A stretch of 64,000 nucleotides of DNA from Bacteroidales bacterium (GCA_013141455.1 JABFQW010000015.1:23395-87394), one strand, 5' to 3'. Positions 46,721 through 55,006 are shown, counted from the stretch's first letter. Notes: generated by a model not told the origin, from the letters alone. Program-made: numbers and translations.

Positions 46721-46848
46721 TGAAATTGGATGTGTAATAACCTATAAACAAATTAAAACTCACATACAGACAACAAGAAACACCAGCCGCTAACATTATA
46801 TTGGCAGTAGTGGGGATGACAGTTGTAAACCCAGGAGGTCCGGAAGCT

Positions 46849-47177
46849 TCAGGACGTTGTGTTTGGGTTTGCACATTCAGTGGCAAGCTTCAAAACGTTG
46901 AGTTTGGGTTTGCACATTCAGTTGCAAAGCTCAGGACGTTGTGTTTAGATTTGCACACTCAGTTGCAAGGCTAAGGACGTTATGTTTGGATTTGCACATT
47001 CAGTTGCAAAGCCCAGGACGTTGTGTTTGGGGTTGCACATTCAGTTGCAAGATTCAGGACGTTGTGTTTGGGTTTGCACACTCAGTTGCAAAGCTCAGGA
47101 CGTTGTGTTTGGGTTTGCACATTCAGTTGCAAAGCCCAGGACGATGAGTTTGGGTTTGCACATTCAGTGGTAAGGCT
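46849..47177. repeat. 41-bp tandem repeats, array 2 (8 units)
   Basis: Eight contiguous, slightly diverged 41-base units (TCAGGACGTTGTGTTTGGG ... CACATTCAGTTGCAAAGC), without spacers, inside the loop of an attC-like site. Three frames stay open across the repeats by chance. Confidence 0.9.
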
Positions 47178-47271
47178 AAAAAGTCCGTTAGACAATTTGG
47201 ATTTCTGAAATAACTCATTTACATTTGGTGTGTTGTAACATTGAAACAAACAGTAAAACCAAACAATTATT

Positions 47272-47409
47272 ATGAATACAATCGGATTTTATATGGATGA
47301 ACACCGAAAAAGCGCTGATTTTGTTAGTTTTAAGGCTTGTTTTGATGATTTGCAACGTACCAACATAAACACGAAATATCCACCACTATCACGTATAGCC
47401 AATCGTTAA
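47272..47409 (+). other. short ORF (45 codons) ending in the attC right core
   Basis: Begins MNTIGFYMDEHRKSADFVSF; its TAA is part of the right core GTTAAGTGC. Homologous to the 31-codon ORF at 45936-46031. Coding status doubtful. Confidence 0.25.
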
Positions 47410-47566
47410 GTGCCAGAAGGATAAACAACAGCGGCCCGAAAGCCGCGAATTAAAAAGTTTAAAAACAGATTAACATGATTTTGAATATCTTCCTGCACTT
47501 AACACTATGCAAATGCCATTTTCACGCGAGGCCATCGTTGAAAGCCACGGCATTTGCACCGGAGCG
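47406..47566 (+). mobile_element. 161-bp cassette without an ORF
   Basis: Bounded by TTAAGTGCC at its start and the attC at 47495-47575 at its end, with complementary end sequences. It holds no open frame of note, only GCGGCCCGAAAGCCGC-like symmetry near 47432. Could be a decayed, regulatory or RNA-only cassette. Confidence 0.6.
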
Positions 47567-47575
47567 TTAGGCAAC
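47495..47575 (+). other. attC site
   Basis: Left core GCACTTAAC (47495-47503), perfect 10-bp arms TGCAAATGCC (47508-47517) and GGCATTTGCA (47549-47558), right core GTTAGGCAAC (47566-47575). About 80 bases, a typical attC length. Confidence 0.85.
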
Positions 47576-47704
47576 ATGTTGAGAATAAATGACAACCATT
47601 AATTATAAAACAATAAAGAAAAGAAGTATTATCTAATAGGGAAATAATCAGACTTATTAATTTTCGTCGAAAAAACGAACAAAAATTGCATAAATAGATA
47701 TAGA

Positions 47705-48295
47705 ATGGATAATGAAAAAAATCGAAGTTACAAATATGGAATTATTTTCAAAAGTGATTCTATAACTGGAAATGTAAGAAAAGCATTTTTTATTGTTTTG
47801 CTTTTAACATTTACGTCATTGGCTTTCTCTCAAGAGTTTTACGTTGGAGGATTTGCGGCAACAAATTGGAAAGTGGAGACTAGCTCTGAAATTTTAGGTT
47901 TTGGTGCAAATATTGAATATAGACCCAACAAATCAGTGCTATCTTTTAACAGTGACATAAGTAGATTTTGGGTTGAAAAAAGTCCAATAACTACGTTCCC
48001 GCTTTCTTTAAAACTTATCATTGGAAATAAGATTAGAATTTGTCCCACATTTGGAGGTTTTATAAGAACCAATGAGAATTATGGCTATTCAGCTGGAATA
48101 AGTGTTGATTATAGAGTTATGAAAAAAGTATCACTATATATTAAAACTGAATATATGCGTGATTATTGGAAAGCCGAAAACATAACTTGGCACAAGTATA
48201 ATTATGTTGGAGGAAAAAAAATTAACGACAAATGTGGTTATTCGATTTGGATTAATTTGGGTATTAAATTTAGCGTCTTAAAAACAAAGAATTGA
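47705..48295 (+). CDS. exported beta-rich protein, cassette cargo
   Basis: 196 residues. A ~28-residue polar N terminus precedes a hydrophobic signal (AFFIVLLLTFTSLAFSQ), so the true start may be later than ATG 47705, but no internal ATG exists. The mature part has alternating strands (FYVGGFAATNWKVETSS, LSLKLIIGNKIRICPTFGGF, SIWINLGIKFSVL) like a small outer-membrane barrel. More AT-rich than core genes in the window. It is the only gene in its cassette (47567-48542). Confidence 0.65.
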   Translation: MDNEKNRSYKYGIIFKSDSITGNVRKAFFIVLLLTFTSLAFSQEFYVGGFAATNWKVETSSEILGFGANIEYRPNKSVLSFNSDISRFWVEKSPITTFPLSLKLIIGNKIRICPTFGGFIRTNENYGYSAGISVDYRVMKKVSLYIKTEYMRDYWKAENITWHKYNYVGGKKINDKCGYSIWINLGIKFSVLKTKN

Positions 48296-48412
48296 GATTA
48301 CAACAAGCTTAATCACTTAAAAAACATTTTAGACTAAGTATGGTCAAACAAGAAATGATTGTAGCGCAAATTGACAAGATTCATTTTTACATATAATCGA
48401 TTTAATAAACAC

Positions 48413-48550
48413 GTTGCCTAACAATGCATTATACTTTATGGCGGGTTTTGATCTGAATATGAACATTTTAGTTCCAAATATAAATCATTGCGGACAGAAA
48501 GATTCATCTTTTAAAGTCCGCCACAAAGCATATGCATGCCCGTTGGGCAA
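48413..48550 (+). other. attC site
   Basis: Left core GTTGCCTAAC (48413-48422), arm GCATTATACTTTATGGCGG (48426-48444), right arm CCGCCACAAAGCATATGC (48518-48535), right core GTTGGGCAA from 48542. The arms pair with few mismatches. Confidence 0.85.
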
Positions 48551-48561
48551 AATTATAAAAT

Positions 48562-49611
48562 ATGAAACCAAAGATCTTTGTAGGCTGTTCATCTGAAAGT
48601 ATAAACATAGCCTATTCCCTTCAAGAAAATTTAGAATTCGATGCGCATATAACAATATGGTCGCAGAATATCTTCCATTTAACTGAAAGTACGTTAGATA
48701 GTCTATTAAAAGCATTGCCAGAATTCGATTTTGCAATATTCATTTTCAAACCTGAAGATACAATTATTTTGAGAAATGAAGAAAAAACAGTTGTTAGAGA
48801 CAATATCATATTTGAGTTTGGTTTATTTTTGGGTAAATTAGGAAAAGAAAGAGTCTCATTTTTAACACCTCGCAACACAAGTAATTTTCATTTACCAACT
48901 GATTTAATTGGAATAACGCCTGGAACTTATGACAATTTGAGAATCGACAATTTAAATGCATCACTTGAACCATTCTGCAATAAAATAAGAAAAAAATTAA
49001 ATCACTTTTCGATAATGAGTTTTAGCGGTTTTGAAAATACTACGAAGGAGATACAAAACATTATTACTGACAAACCCGAAAATTGGCAAAGTAGACTTGT
49101 GATTGAACTGATGAGGTCGGATATTGACAATATCCGCTTAAAAGTAAAAGACTTAAAAGACGATCTCAAATTTGTTAAATCGAAAAGATTAGATAATATT
49201 GAATATCTAACCTGGGTCAGAAATTCTTTAATGGATTGCAGAAGACTACTTAATATACTAAGCCAAATGTTAGTTTCTGAAGATTCTGAATTGCTTTTTG
49301 CTATAAACAATGAGACAACTCCTATAAAGATAAAATATATTGTAGACAAGATTTTACTTGTAATCGATGAATTATTAAACTGGGAATTTGAATCAATTTC
49401 TATTCATCCGCCTGAAGAATTTGTAGAAATTAAAACGAGTTTGAGTGGTTGGTCAACTACAATTATAGAAGAAATATTAAGATTGCCAGACATTTTAGAG
49501 AACCTCTTAAAACCTAAAGAAGAAAGAAAAAAGATTCTGCCAATAAGATTTGAAGCACCAACTAATTTTGACAAAGCAAATAATATTATTGTGGACTTTT
49601 TTAATAAATAA
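48562..49611 (+). CDS. TIR-like nucleotide-binding (CAP12/PF10137-type) protein, cassette cargo
   Basis: 349 residues. The N-terminal ~150 fit the 'TIR-like predicted nucleotide-binding' family: KIFVGCSSESINIAYSLQ, a central W-x-Q-N-I-F segment, DFAIFIFKPEDT, and VRDNIIFEFGLFLGKLG with E85 as probable NADase catalytic Glu. Proteins of this type are NAD-degrading effectors in CBASS/Pycsar and TIR-based anti-phage systems. The C-terminal ~200 residues are helical and unrecognised, possibly the sensor. The ORF starts 20 bases after the cassette boundary and stops 2 bases before the left core of the next attC. No cyclase gene is nearby. Confidence 0.8.
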   Translation: MKPKIFVGCSSESINIAYSLQENLEFDAHITIWSQNIFHLTESTLDSLLKALPEFDFAIFIFKPEDTIILRNEEKTVVRDNIIFEFGLFLGKLGKERVSFLTPRNTSNFHLPTDLIGITPGTYDNLRIDNLNASLEPFCNKIRKKLNHFSIMSFSGFENTTKEIQNIITDKPENWQSRLVIELMRSDIDNIRLKVKDLKDDLKFVKSKRLDNIEYLTWVRNSLMDCRRLLNILSQMLVSEDSELLFAINNETTPIKIKYIVDKILLVIDELLNWEFESISIHPPEEFVEIKTSLSGWSTTIIEEILRLPDILENLLKPKEERKKILPIRFEAPTNFDKANNIIVDFFNK

Positions 49612-49613
49612 CT

Positions 49614-49749
49614 TTGCCCAACAAACGCTATAGCAAATGCGGGTATTCGTGTTCGTTGAAACATTTTAAATGTTTACATACATTTGTGCAGGCAGACAGT
49701 TGAGCAACAATCTAATCCCGCACTTGCCAAAACGTCAGCCGTTATAGCC
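49614..49749 (+). other. attC site
   Basis: Left core TTGCCCAAC (49614-49622), arm ACGCTATAGCAAATGCGGG (49625 on), right arm ATCCCGCACTTGCCAAAACGT (about 49714-49734), right core GTTATAGCC from 49741 (a variant core, with T for the second purine). Confidence 0.8.
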
Positions 49750-49875
49750 AATGGTAGGGTGACCGTACAAAAATTACGAACTTAGACAACCTATATCGTT
49801 GCGGTGAAAAAATAAAATTATCACCGCAAATATGCGGTGATTAATTCTTATATTTACCGCATAATATATTAAGCA

Positions 49876-50982
49876 ATGGCAAAGTACATTTATGAGGACA
49901 AAAACTGGACAGATTTTTCGTGGCAGGACAAGGCCATAAATGTCATATTTGGCGAGGTACGGCTTATGCAAGGTAAAATAATGGGGCAAATGAACGCTTT
50001 GGGCTTTTCTGCTAAAGAAGAAGCCACGCTGACAGCCTTAACCTTAGACGTTGTAAAATCATCAGAAATAGAAGGCGAATTACTCAATTACGACCAGGTA
50101 CGTTCGTCCATTGCCAGGCGTTTGGGCATAAACACCGCAGGACTTGTATCGAGCAGCCGCCACATTGAAGGGGTTGTAGAAATGATGCTGGATGCCACCC
50201 AACGATACACTTTACCTTTAACCGAAAAACGTTTGTTTGGCTGGCACGCAGCACTTTTCCCCACAGGGTATAGCGGACCTTACGCCATAGAAGTGGGACG
50301 ATATCGAACTGGTGAAATGCAAGTTGTTTCAGGCGCAATGGGAAAAGAAAAAGTGCATTACGAAGCCGTAAAGCCCGAATTAGTAAAAACGGAAATGGAC
50401 AAGTTTTTGAATTGGTTCAACAACGAAAACTGCCTTGACCCTGTTTTGAAAGCCGCCATAGCACACTTTTGGTTTATCATTATTCACCCCTTTGATGACG
50501 GAAACGGCAGAATTGGAAGAGCTATATCCGACATGTTGCTTGCCCGTGCCGAAGGCAGTGGAGAACGTTTTTACAGTATGTCTGGCCAAATATTAGCCGA
50601 ACGCAAAATCTATTACGAAGTACTGCAAAAAGTGCAACATAGTTCAGGCGACATTACAGAATGGATCGACTGGTTTTTGCATTGTCTCAAAAATGCGATG
50701 CTCTCCACAGAAAATACCACACAGAAAATATTACGTAAAGCTGAATTTTGGAAATTACACGCGTACACGCCCATCAATGAAAGGCAACGCTTAATACTTA
50801 ACAAACTCTTTGACGATTTTGAAGGAAAACTACAAACCTCTAAATGGGCTAAAATTGCCAAAACCTCTACCGACACCGCCTTACGGGACATAAAAGACCT
50901 GGTAGAAAAAGGCATCTTGAAACAAACAGACGAAGGAGGACGAAACGCTAACTACGAATTGGTAGATTTTAAATTAGAATGA
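49876..50982 (+). CDS. Fic-family AMP-transferase, cassette cargo
   Basis: 368 residues. An N-terminal DUF4172-like domain, then the Fic core with HPFDDGNGRIGR (catalytic H204), which transfers AMP from ATP to protein hydroxyls. The self-inhibitory motif is present upstream as S62-x-x-x-E66-G (KSSEIEGE), so this is a class II, intramolecularly inhibited Fic protein. The C-terminal ~90 residues form a winged helix (SKWAKIAKTSTDTALRDIKD ... GILKQTDEGG), which suggests DNA binding or autoregulation. Its composition is closer to core genes than that of the other cassette genes. It ends 5 bases before the last left core. Confidence 0.9.
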   Translation: MAKYIYEDKNWTDFSWQDKAINVIFGEVRLMQGKIMGQMNALGFSAKEEATLTALTLDVVKSSEIEGELLNYDQVRSSIARRLGINTAGLVSSSRHIEGVVEMMLDATQRYTLPLTEKRLFGWHAALFPTGYSGPYAIEVGRYRTGEMQVVSGAMGKEKVHYEAVKPELVKTEMDKFLNWFNNENCLDPVLKAAIAHFWFIIIHPFDDGNGRIGRAISDMLLARAEGSGERFYSMSGQILAERKIYYEVLQKVQHSSGDITEWIDWFLHCLKNAMLSTENTTQKILRKAEFWKLHAYTPINERQRLILNKLFDDFEGKLQTSKWAKIAKTSTDTALRDIKDLVEKGILKQTDEGGRNANYELVDFKLE

Positions 50983-50984
50983 CC

Positions 50985-51016
50985 ACTGGCTATAAATCCA
51001 GCTACCTGTCAAGTGC
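50985..51016 (+). other. attC-like left half (truncated last site)
   Basis: CACTGGCTATAAA pairs with the start of its own cassette (GTTATAGCCAATGG) at 12 of 14 positions, but no right arm or core follows; REP palindromes begin at 51019 instead. Confidence 0.6.
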
Positions 51017-51018
51017 GG

Positions 51019-51079
51019 TCCCGCATGTGCGGGATGTTTTTCGGTGTGCATCTTTCCGCCCAGTCCCGCACGTGCGGAA
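51019..51079. repeat. two TCCCGCA(C/T)GTGCGG(G/A)A palindromes
   Basis: TCCCGCATGTGCGGGA (51019-51034) and TCCCGCACGTGCGGAA (51064-51079) belong to the same family as the pair at 45438-45634, so this REP family brackets the cassette array. The text after the second (GCATTTTGAATTAC) also resembles the sequence after 45631. Confidence 0.75.
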
Positions 51080-51090
51080 TGCATTTTGAA

Positions 51091-51840
51091 TTACTTTTCA
51101 AACCTCATTGTTGCAGCAAAAACGATTTTCCCGTCATGTTCCCTGATACCCTTGAAATACGCTTCGTCTGAACCTATTTGTCCGCTTATTTGGATGATTT
51201 CTTTCAAATTGCATTCAGAAAGGAACCGGATACCAAATTTTTCGATCTGTCTTTTGAACAATACATCAGGGTCGCAGGCATTGATCACCCATTCGAAATA
51301 GCGGCTGGTATTAACATGCCCATGAAAATCAAGTTCCGAAAACATCACCTGATGGTTGAGCAGAAGCGGTAATTCTTTTCGTGGGTCGATCATGAGTCCG
51401 TCTTCATCCATCGCTTTATCTGGCAAAGCGGAATCAAGAAACTGATCAAGAAATTGCAGCCTTTTGGGTCTTCTGCTTTGTATCCCGATCACATACCAAT
51501 CGGAAGTTGCAGCGCCAATAAGCTGTTTTTCTGCATTATAAATATTGAAATCGCGCGATGCCACCAATCCTTCATAACCCCGGTGCCAGGTTTCGATAGT
51601 GACCTTGTCTTCCCAACATGGATAAGCGACCATTTTCACTTCGAGTTTTCCCATCACCCAAATGGCATCCTGTTTTAAAATAAAATCGTAACCGGTACCA
51701 AGTTTTCGCGAGTGTTTCCAGGCCGATTCCTGCAAATACTGCGTAATCGCACGCATGCTCATTTTTCCTTTTGCATTCACATCCTGCCAGTTAACCGTAA
51801 TGGTATCCTTGTGCAATAATGGTTGAATTATATCAGACAT
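51091..51840 (-). CDS. acyl-ACP thioesterase family protein
   Basis: 249 residues made of two hot-dog folds, the layout of bacterial acyl-ACP thioesterases related to plant FatA/FatB, which release fatty acids from ACP. MRAITQYLQESAWKHSRKLG is the N-terminal helix segment and DFHGHVNTSRYFEWVINAC the second-fold active-site stretch (Asn and His conserved). Cytoplasmic. Monocistronic; it borders the right end of the accessory region. Confidence 0.88.
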   Translation of the reverse strand: MSDIIQPLLHKDTITVNWQDVNAKGKMSMRAITQYLQESAWKHSRKLGTGYDFILKQDAIWVMGKLEVKMVAYPCWEDKVTIETWHRGYEGLVASRDFNIYNAEKQLIGAATSDWYVIGIQSRRPKRLQFLDQFLDSALPDKAMDEDGLMIDPRKELPLLLNHQVMFSELDFHGHVNTSRYFEWVINACDPDVLFKRQIEKFGIRFLSECNLKEIIQISGQIGSDEAYFKGIREHDGKIVFAATMRFEK

Positions 51841-51988
51841 AGTTTTTGTTTTCAGAAGAAACGGATTTTATCCTATAACTCACAACTTCTAACTTTATTC
51901 TCTGTTAAAAGAAATCAGATTTAATCCGATTGGTTTAAGCCTTCAGCATCGCATCAACTACAGTAATTGTCGATTTCAGCTGATTATA

Positions 51989-52708
51989 CTACTCATGATT
52001 TATGCAAACTTTTTTAGCGATTCCTATCTTCAGTCCGAAATGGAATGAGGGTAAAAACACATGACCACGCTCTTCTTCGTAAGGGTATATTATTTCACCC
52101 AGCTTCGGATCCATTACTATGTTGTCAATATTTTCATAGTAATAGTTCTTATACCTTACTCCGATGCCCCCGTAAAACCTGATAGTAAAAAACATTGTTT
52201 TTGAGATGCTGAACTTACTATTTAAACCCGCAAGTGCCTTTATTCCAGTTACATTTACTCTTTCACTCCTTATCGAATTAAACCAATAGTTCTCCACATT
52301 ATCGAAGGATAAACGTTTGTCGTCAAACCAATAAAATCTGGTAAAGAATTCGCATTGTACGAAGTATTTGCAGTGGCTTCCGAAATAGTATGAGGGTGAT
52401 AATGAAACATATACAGCATTTGAAAATTCGTTAAACATAAACGATAATTCATAATCGGCGAACAGACCACTTCCGAACGGCTCAAGCGTATTCCCTTCAC
52501 CGGTCGGTATTTTATATCCCAACGAATATGATATGGAAATCCTTTCCTTTATAAATTGTTCGTAGGTGAGAATTATCTCCGAAAAAAAGAGCTGTGTAGG
52601 TAAAATATAAATGCCATTCCCCGAATCATTTCTGCCACTTTTGACTAATTCCTGAGCCGGAACAGTCTTAACAATCAGGAAAGCCAATACAATCAGAACT
52701 TTTTTCAT
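51989..52708 (-). CDS. hypothetical exported beta-barrel-like protein
   Basis: 239 residues with a signal peptide (MKKVLIVLAFLIVKTVPAQ). The body has regular amphipathic strands (ISISYSLGYKIPTGEGNTLE, AVYVSLSPSYYFGSHCKYFV, TMFFTIRFYGGIGVRYKNYY, SFHFGLKIGIAKKVC), consistent with a small outer-membrane barrel. The final residues (KVCINHE) are not a standard barrel end. No family recognised; single gene. Confidence 0.6.
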   Translation of the reverse strand: MKKVLIVLAFLIVKTVPAQELVKSGRNDSGNGIYILPTQLFFSEIILTYEQFIKERISISYSLGYKIPTGEGNTLEPFGSGLFADYELSFMFNEFSNAVYVSLSPSYYFGSHCKYFVQCEFFTRFYWFDDKRLSFDNVENYWFNSIRSERVNVTGIKALAGLNSKFSISKTMFFTIRFYGGIGVRYKNYYYENIDNIVMDPKLGEIIYPYEEERGHVFLPSFHFGLKIGIAKKVCINHE

Positions 52709-53010
52709 TGTTGGTCATGTTACAATTTAGTTAACTATTGATTACCGAAAAAACTCCATTTTTAACCCAAATTAATCAGTAGGAGGCTAATAAAAGCCGA
52801 ACTATCTGATTTAGTTGGTTTAACCCCGATATAGAGTTTGTTTGAAGCATGATAAATCATGCTGAATTACAAACTCTTAGTCGATTACGCATTTTTAATG
52901 CGTAATTTGGGTTTAACTGTTTTCAGGCTTTGAGGCTTAAAATGTCGGTTTTTTATCAGCAAAGATAAGGTACAAATTGTAATAGAACCTATCGGGTCAG
53001 ACCATCGCTT
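52709..53010. repeat. intergenic hairpins
   Basis: AGCATGATAAATCATGCT (about 52848-52865) is a palindrome that recurs near 30798, and ATTACGCATTTTTAATGCGTAAT (about 52885-52907) is a second one with an 8-bp stem. No gene. Confidence 0.55.
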
Positions 53011-54255
53011 TTATCTCCCCGACCACCGTCTGCCACCATTCGCTGCAACCGGTTTTGGTTCGCGGTGACCGGCATTTCGCCTCACAAACTGCACTTTGGG
53101 CGTTTTAACCGGATTGTGGTCAATCAATGGAAACGGATGATCATGAATCACCTGAATACGTTTCGAGATCAGTTTTTCGATATCTTTCAGATAGGCTTTC
53201 TCTTCGGCATCACAGAACGAGATTGCAGTGCCTTTGGCACCAGCCCTACCCGTTCGTCCAATACGATGGACATAGGTTTCGGCAATATTCGACATTTCGA
53301 AATTGATCACGTATTCAAGGTCATCCACATCAATCCCTCGGGCGGCAATATCAGTTGCCACGAGCACGCGTGTGATCTGTGCCTTAAAATTTGTCAAGGC
53401 ACGCTGACGTGCATTCTGCGCCTTATTGCCATGAATTGCTTCGGCATTGATGTTGTGTTTCAGCAGCATCTTCACCACATGATCGGCACCGTGTTTGGTG
53501 CGTGTGAATACCAGCGCGGTTTTAATGAATTCGTTTTTCAAAAGTTCGACAAGCAGGGCGTTTTTATTCCCTTTATCAACAAAGTAAATGTATTGTTTGA
53601 TGATGTCAACCGTTGATGAAACGGGTGTTACCGAGACTTCTTTAGGGTTATGCAGGATCGAACCTGCAAGCTTCACGATCTCAGGAGGCATCGTGGCCGA
53701 AAAGAAAAGTGACTGTTTCTTTTTTGGAAGCACCTCAAGCAATCTCTTCACATCATGAATGAAACCCATGTCTAACATGCGGTCTGCTTCATCGAGAACG
53801 AAAATCTCCACATCACGCAGGGTCAGATATCCCTGGTTCATGAGATCCAACAAGCGTCCCGGTGTAGCGATCAGTATATCAACCCCGCGGTTCAACAAAG
53901 CAGTCTGAGGGTTTTGGTTTACACCGCCATAAATAACTGTATTTGTTAAATCGGTATGACGGCCATAGGCGTTGAAACTTTCGCCGATCTGGATAGCCAA
54001 CTCACGGGTAGGTGTGACAATCAGACTTCTGATTTTTCTTTTTTTGGCGAAGATTTTATTCGCACTCAATAATTGCAGGATAGGAATGGCAAATGCCGCT
54101 GTTTTTCCGGTTCCTGTTTGGGCGCAGCCGAGCAGGTCGGTACCCTGTAAAATAATTGGAATTGATTCTGCCTGTATGGGTGTGGGTGTGGTATAACCTT
54201 CCTCTTGCAGGGATTTTAAAATGGGTTCAATGATGTTTAATGATTCGAATTGCAT
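53011..54255 (-). CDS. DEAD-box ATP-dependent RNA helicase (RhlE-like)
   Basis: 414 residues from ATG 54255; homologues start MxFxSLNIIEPIL, so the extra ten codons to 54285 are unlikely. All helicase motifs are visible: Q motif region PTPIQAESIPIILQG, I AQTGTGKT, Ia PTRELAIQ, II LDEADRMLDMGF, III FFSATMP, V ATDIAARGIDVDDL, VI YVHRIGRTGRAG. A short basic tail ends GGRRWSGR. It unwinds structured RNA, likely in ribosome assembly or cold adaptation. No close partner gene. Confidence 0.94.
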   Translation of the reverse strand: MQFESLNIIEPILKSLQEEGYTTPTPIQAESIPIILQGTDLLGCAQTGTGKTAAFAIPILQLLSANKIFAKKRKIRSLIVTPTRELAIQIGESFNAYGRHTDLTNTVIYGGVNQNPQTALLNRGVDILIATPGRLLDLMNQGYLTLRDVEIFVLDEADRMLDMGFIHDVKRLLEVLPKKKQSLFFSATMPPEIVKLAGSILHNPKEVSVTPVSSTVDIIKQYIYFVDKGNKNALLVELLKNEFIKTALVFTRTKHGADHVVKMLLKHNINAEAIHGNKAQNARQRALTNFKAQITRVLVATDIAARGIDVDDLEYVINFEMSNIAETYVHRIGRTGRAGAKGTAISFCDAEEKAYLKDIEKLISKRIQVIHDHPFPLIDHNPVKTPKVQFVRRNAGHREPKPVAANGGRRWSGR

Positions 54256-54434
54256 AATGTATTTAATAAATGTAATGATAGCCATGAGAACAATGAATTG
54301 CCCTCAAAGGATTTTGCGTGCAAAGTATTTGCATCTGCAAGGTGGGAATATGTTTTATTCCGGAAATTTGCCCTGGATTTTTCAGGCGATGTTATTGTTT
54401 GATCCGGGAAGGACCGTTGATGTAATCATAGTTT

Positions 54435-54514
54435 AACCGTAAGCGTTTTCGACGAAAAACCTGTTTGGCTCTTCAAATTTTGTTTTGTCGAAAACTAAAT
54501 TTCACTTTACGGTT
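54435..54514. repeat. large inverted repeat upstream of the DEAD-box gene
   Basis: AACCGTAA (54435-54442) and GTTTTCGAC (54445-54453) return inverted as GTCGAAAAC (54487-54495) and TTACGGTT (54507-54514), giving a two-part stem-loop in a gene-free stretch. Confidence 0.55.
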
Positions 54515-54638
54515 TTATTGCTTTTCGACATGAGCAAAAGTATCGTAAGTATCCCAATCACTTTCTTATCACCTTTTTAACAAAAAATTGTCATCAGTTG
54601 AAGGACAACAATTTCAAAATCAAAGTTTTGTGAAATTG

Positions 54639-54713
54639 TCGGGGTGAGAGGATTCGAACCTCCGGCCTCGTCGTCCCGAACGACGCGCGCTAACCGGGCT
54701 GCGCTACACCCCG
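54639..54713 (-). tRNA. tRNA-Pro (anticodon CGG)
   Basis: On the minus strand CGGGGTG pairs with CACCCCG as a 7-bp acceptor stem; CGTCG/CGACG enclose the anticodon loop TTCGGGA with anticodon CGG; the T arm is GGAGG-TTCGAAT-CCTCT. The discriminator base is A and CCA is not encoded. Confidence 0.95.
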
Positions 54714-54975
54714 AATGATTGAGACGGCAAAGGTAATAATTTATGTGGAACCAAAACAATTTGGGTGGATCCGATTTGTATAAAAGGCAGAAAGTAGGTG
54801 GTAAACGGTCGGTATGTGCCTTTTTTGATTTTCATACTTTAATGACAAAGAAATATTAAAGTGTAATTAATCAGTTAGTTATACAAGATATTCTTTGCAG
54901 GATAATAGTGTTTTATTAACCGATTGCGATCTTTGATCTTTTGCATTTTGGGAATATTGTGGAAGAAAAACGGGT

Positions 54976-55000
54976 AAATGTGCATGGTTTCATGGTAATT
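54976..55000 (-). pseudogene. remnant of the start of a second RAYT gene
   Basis: On the minus strand ATGAAACCATGCACATTTAC closely matches the first codons of the transposase at 55337-55825 (ATGAAACCAGGCACATTTAC) and is likewise followed upstream by a TTTATCCCCTACGGGG unit. Only about 24 bases survive. Confidence 0.55.
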
Positions 55001-55006
55001 ATGTTT

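Larger units (their letters stand above)
46786..47413 (+). other. attC-like site with a very long loop
   Basis: Left core GCCGCTAAC (46786-46794) and arm TATATTGGCAGTAGTGG (46797-46813); right arm CCACTATCACGTATA (47383-47397) and right core GTTAAGTGC from 47405. The arms pair imperfectly. The loop of about 570 bases is made of eight 41-bp tandem repeats plus a ~200-base tail. Confidence 0.6.
46067..51016 (+). mobile_element. integron-type gene cassette array without integrase (CALIN)
   Basis: Right cores lie at 46067 (GTTGGCAGC), 47405 (GTTAAGTGC), 47566 (GTTAGGCAA), 48542 (GTTGGGCAA) and 49741 (GTTATAGCC). Left cores lie at 46786 (GCCGCTAAC), 47495 (GCACTTAAC), 48414 (TTGCCTAAC), 49614 (TTGCCCAAC) and 50988 (GGCTATAAA). 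The first ~14 bases of each unit are complementary to the left core plus flank at that unit's own end (14 of 15 for the units starting at 47566 and 48542), not to the adjacent one. This is the expected result of cassette circularisation by an integron integrase. All cargo genes read left to right. No integrase gene in the window. Confidence 0.85.

Noticed and set aside
46849..47177. 41-bp repeats as a CRISPR array
   Set aside because: The units are contiguous with period 41 and have no unique spacers, and there are no cas genes in the window.
46941..47208. Three overlapping plus-strand ORFs (60-70 codons)
   Set aside because: They are the tandem repeat read in all three frames; the repeat simply lacks stop codons.
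45417..51090. Integron integrase gene near the cassettes
   Set aside because: No tyrosine recombinase reading frame was found on either strand here or elsewhere in the window.
54221..54436. Plus-strand 71-codon ORF
   Set aside because: It starts antisense within the DEAD-box gene and ends in an inverted repeat; the likely shadow of a leader region.
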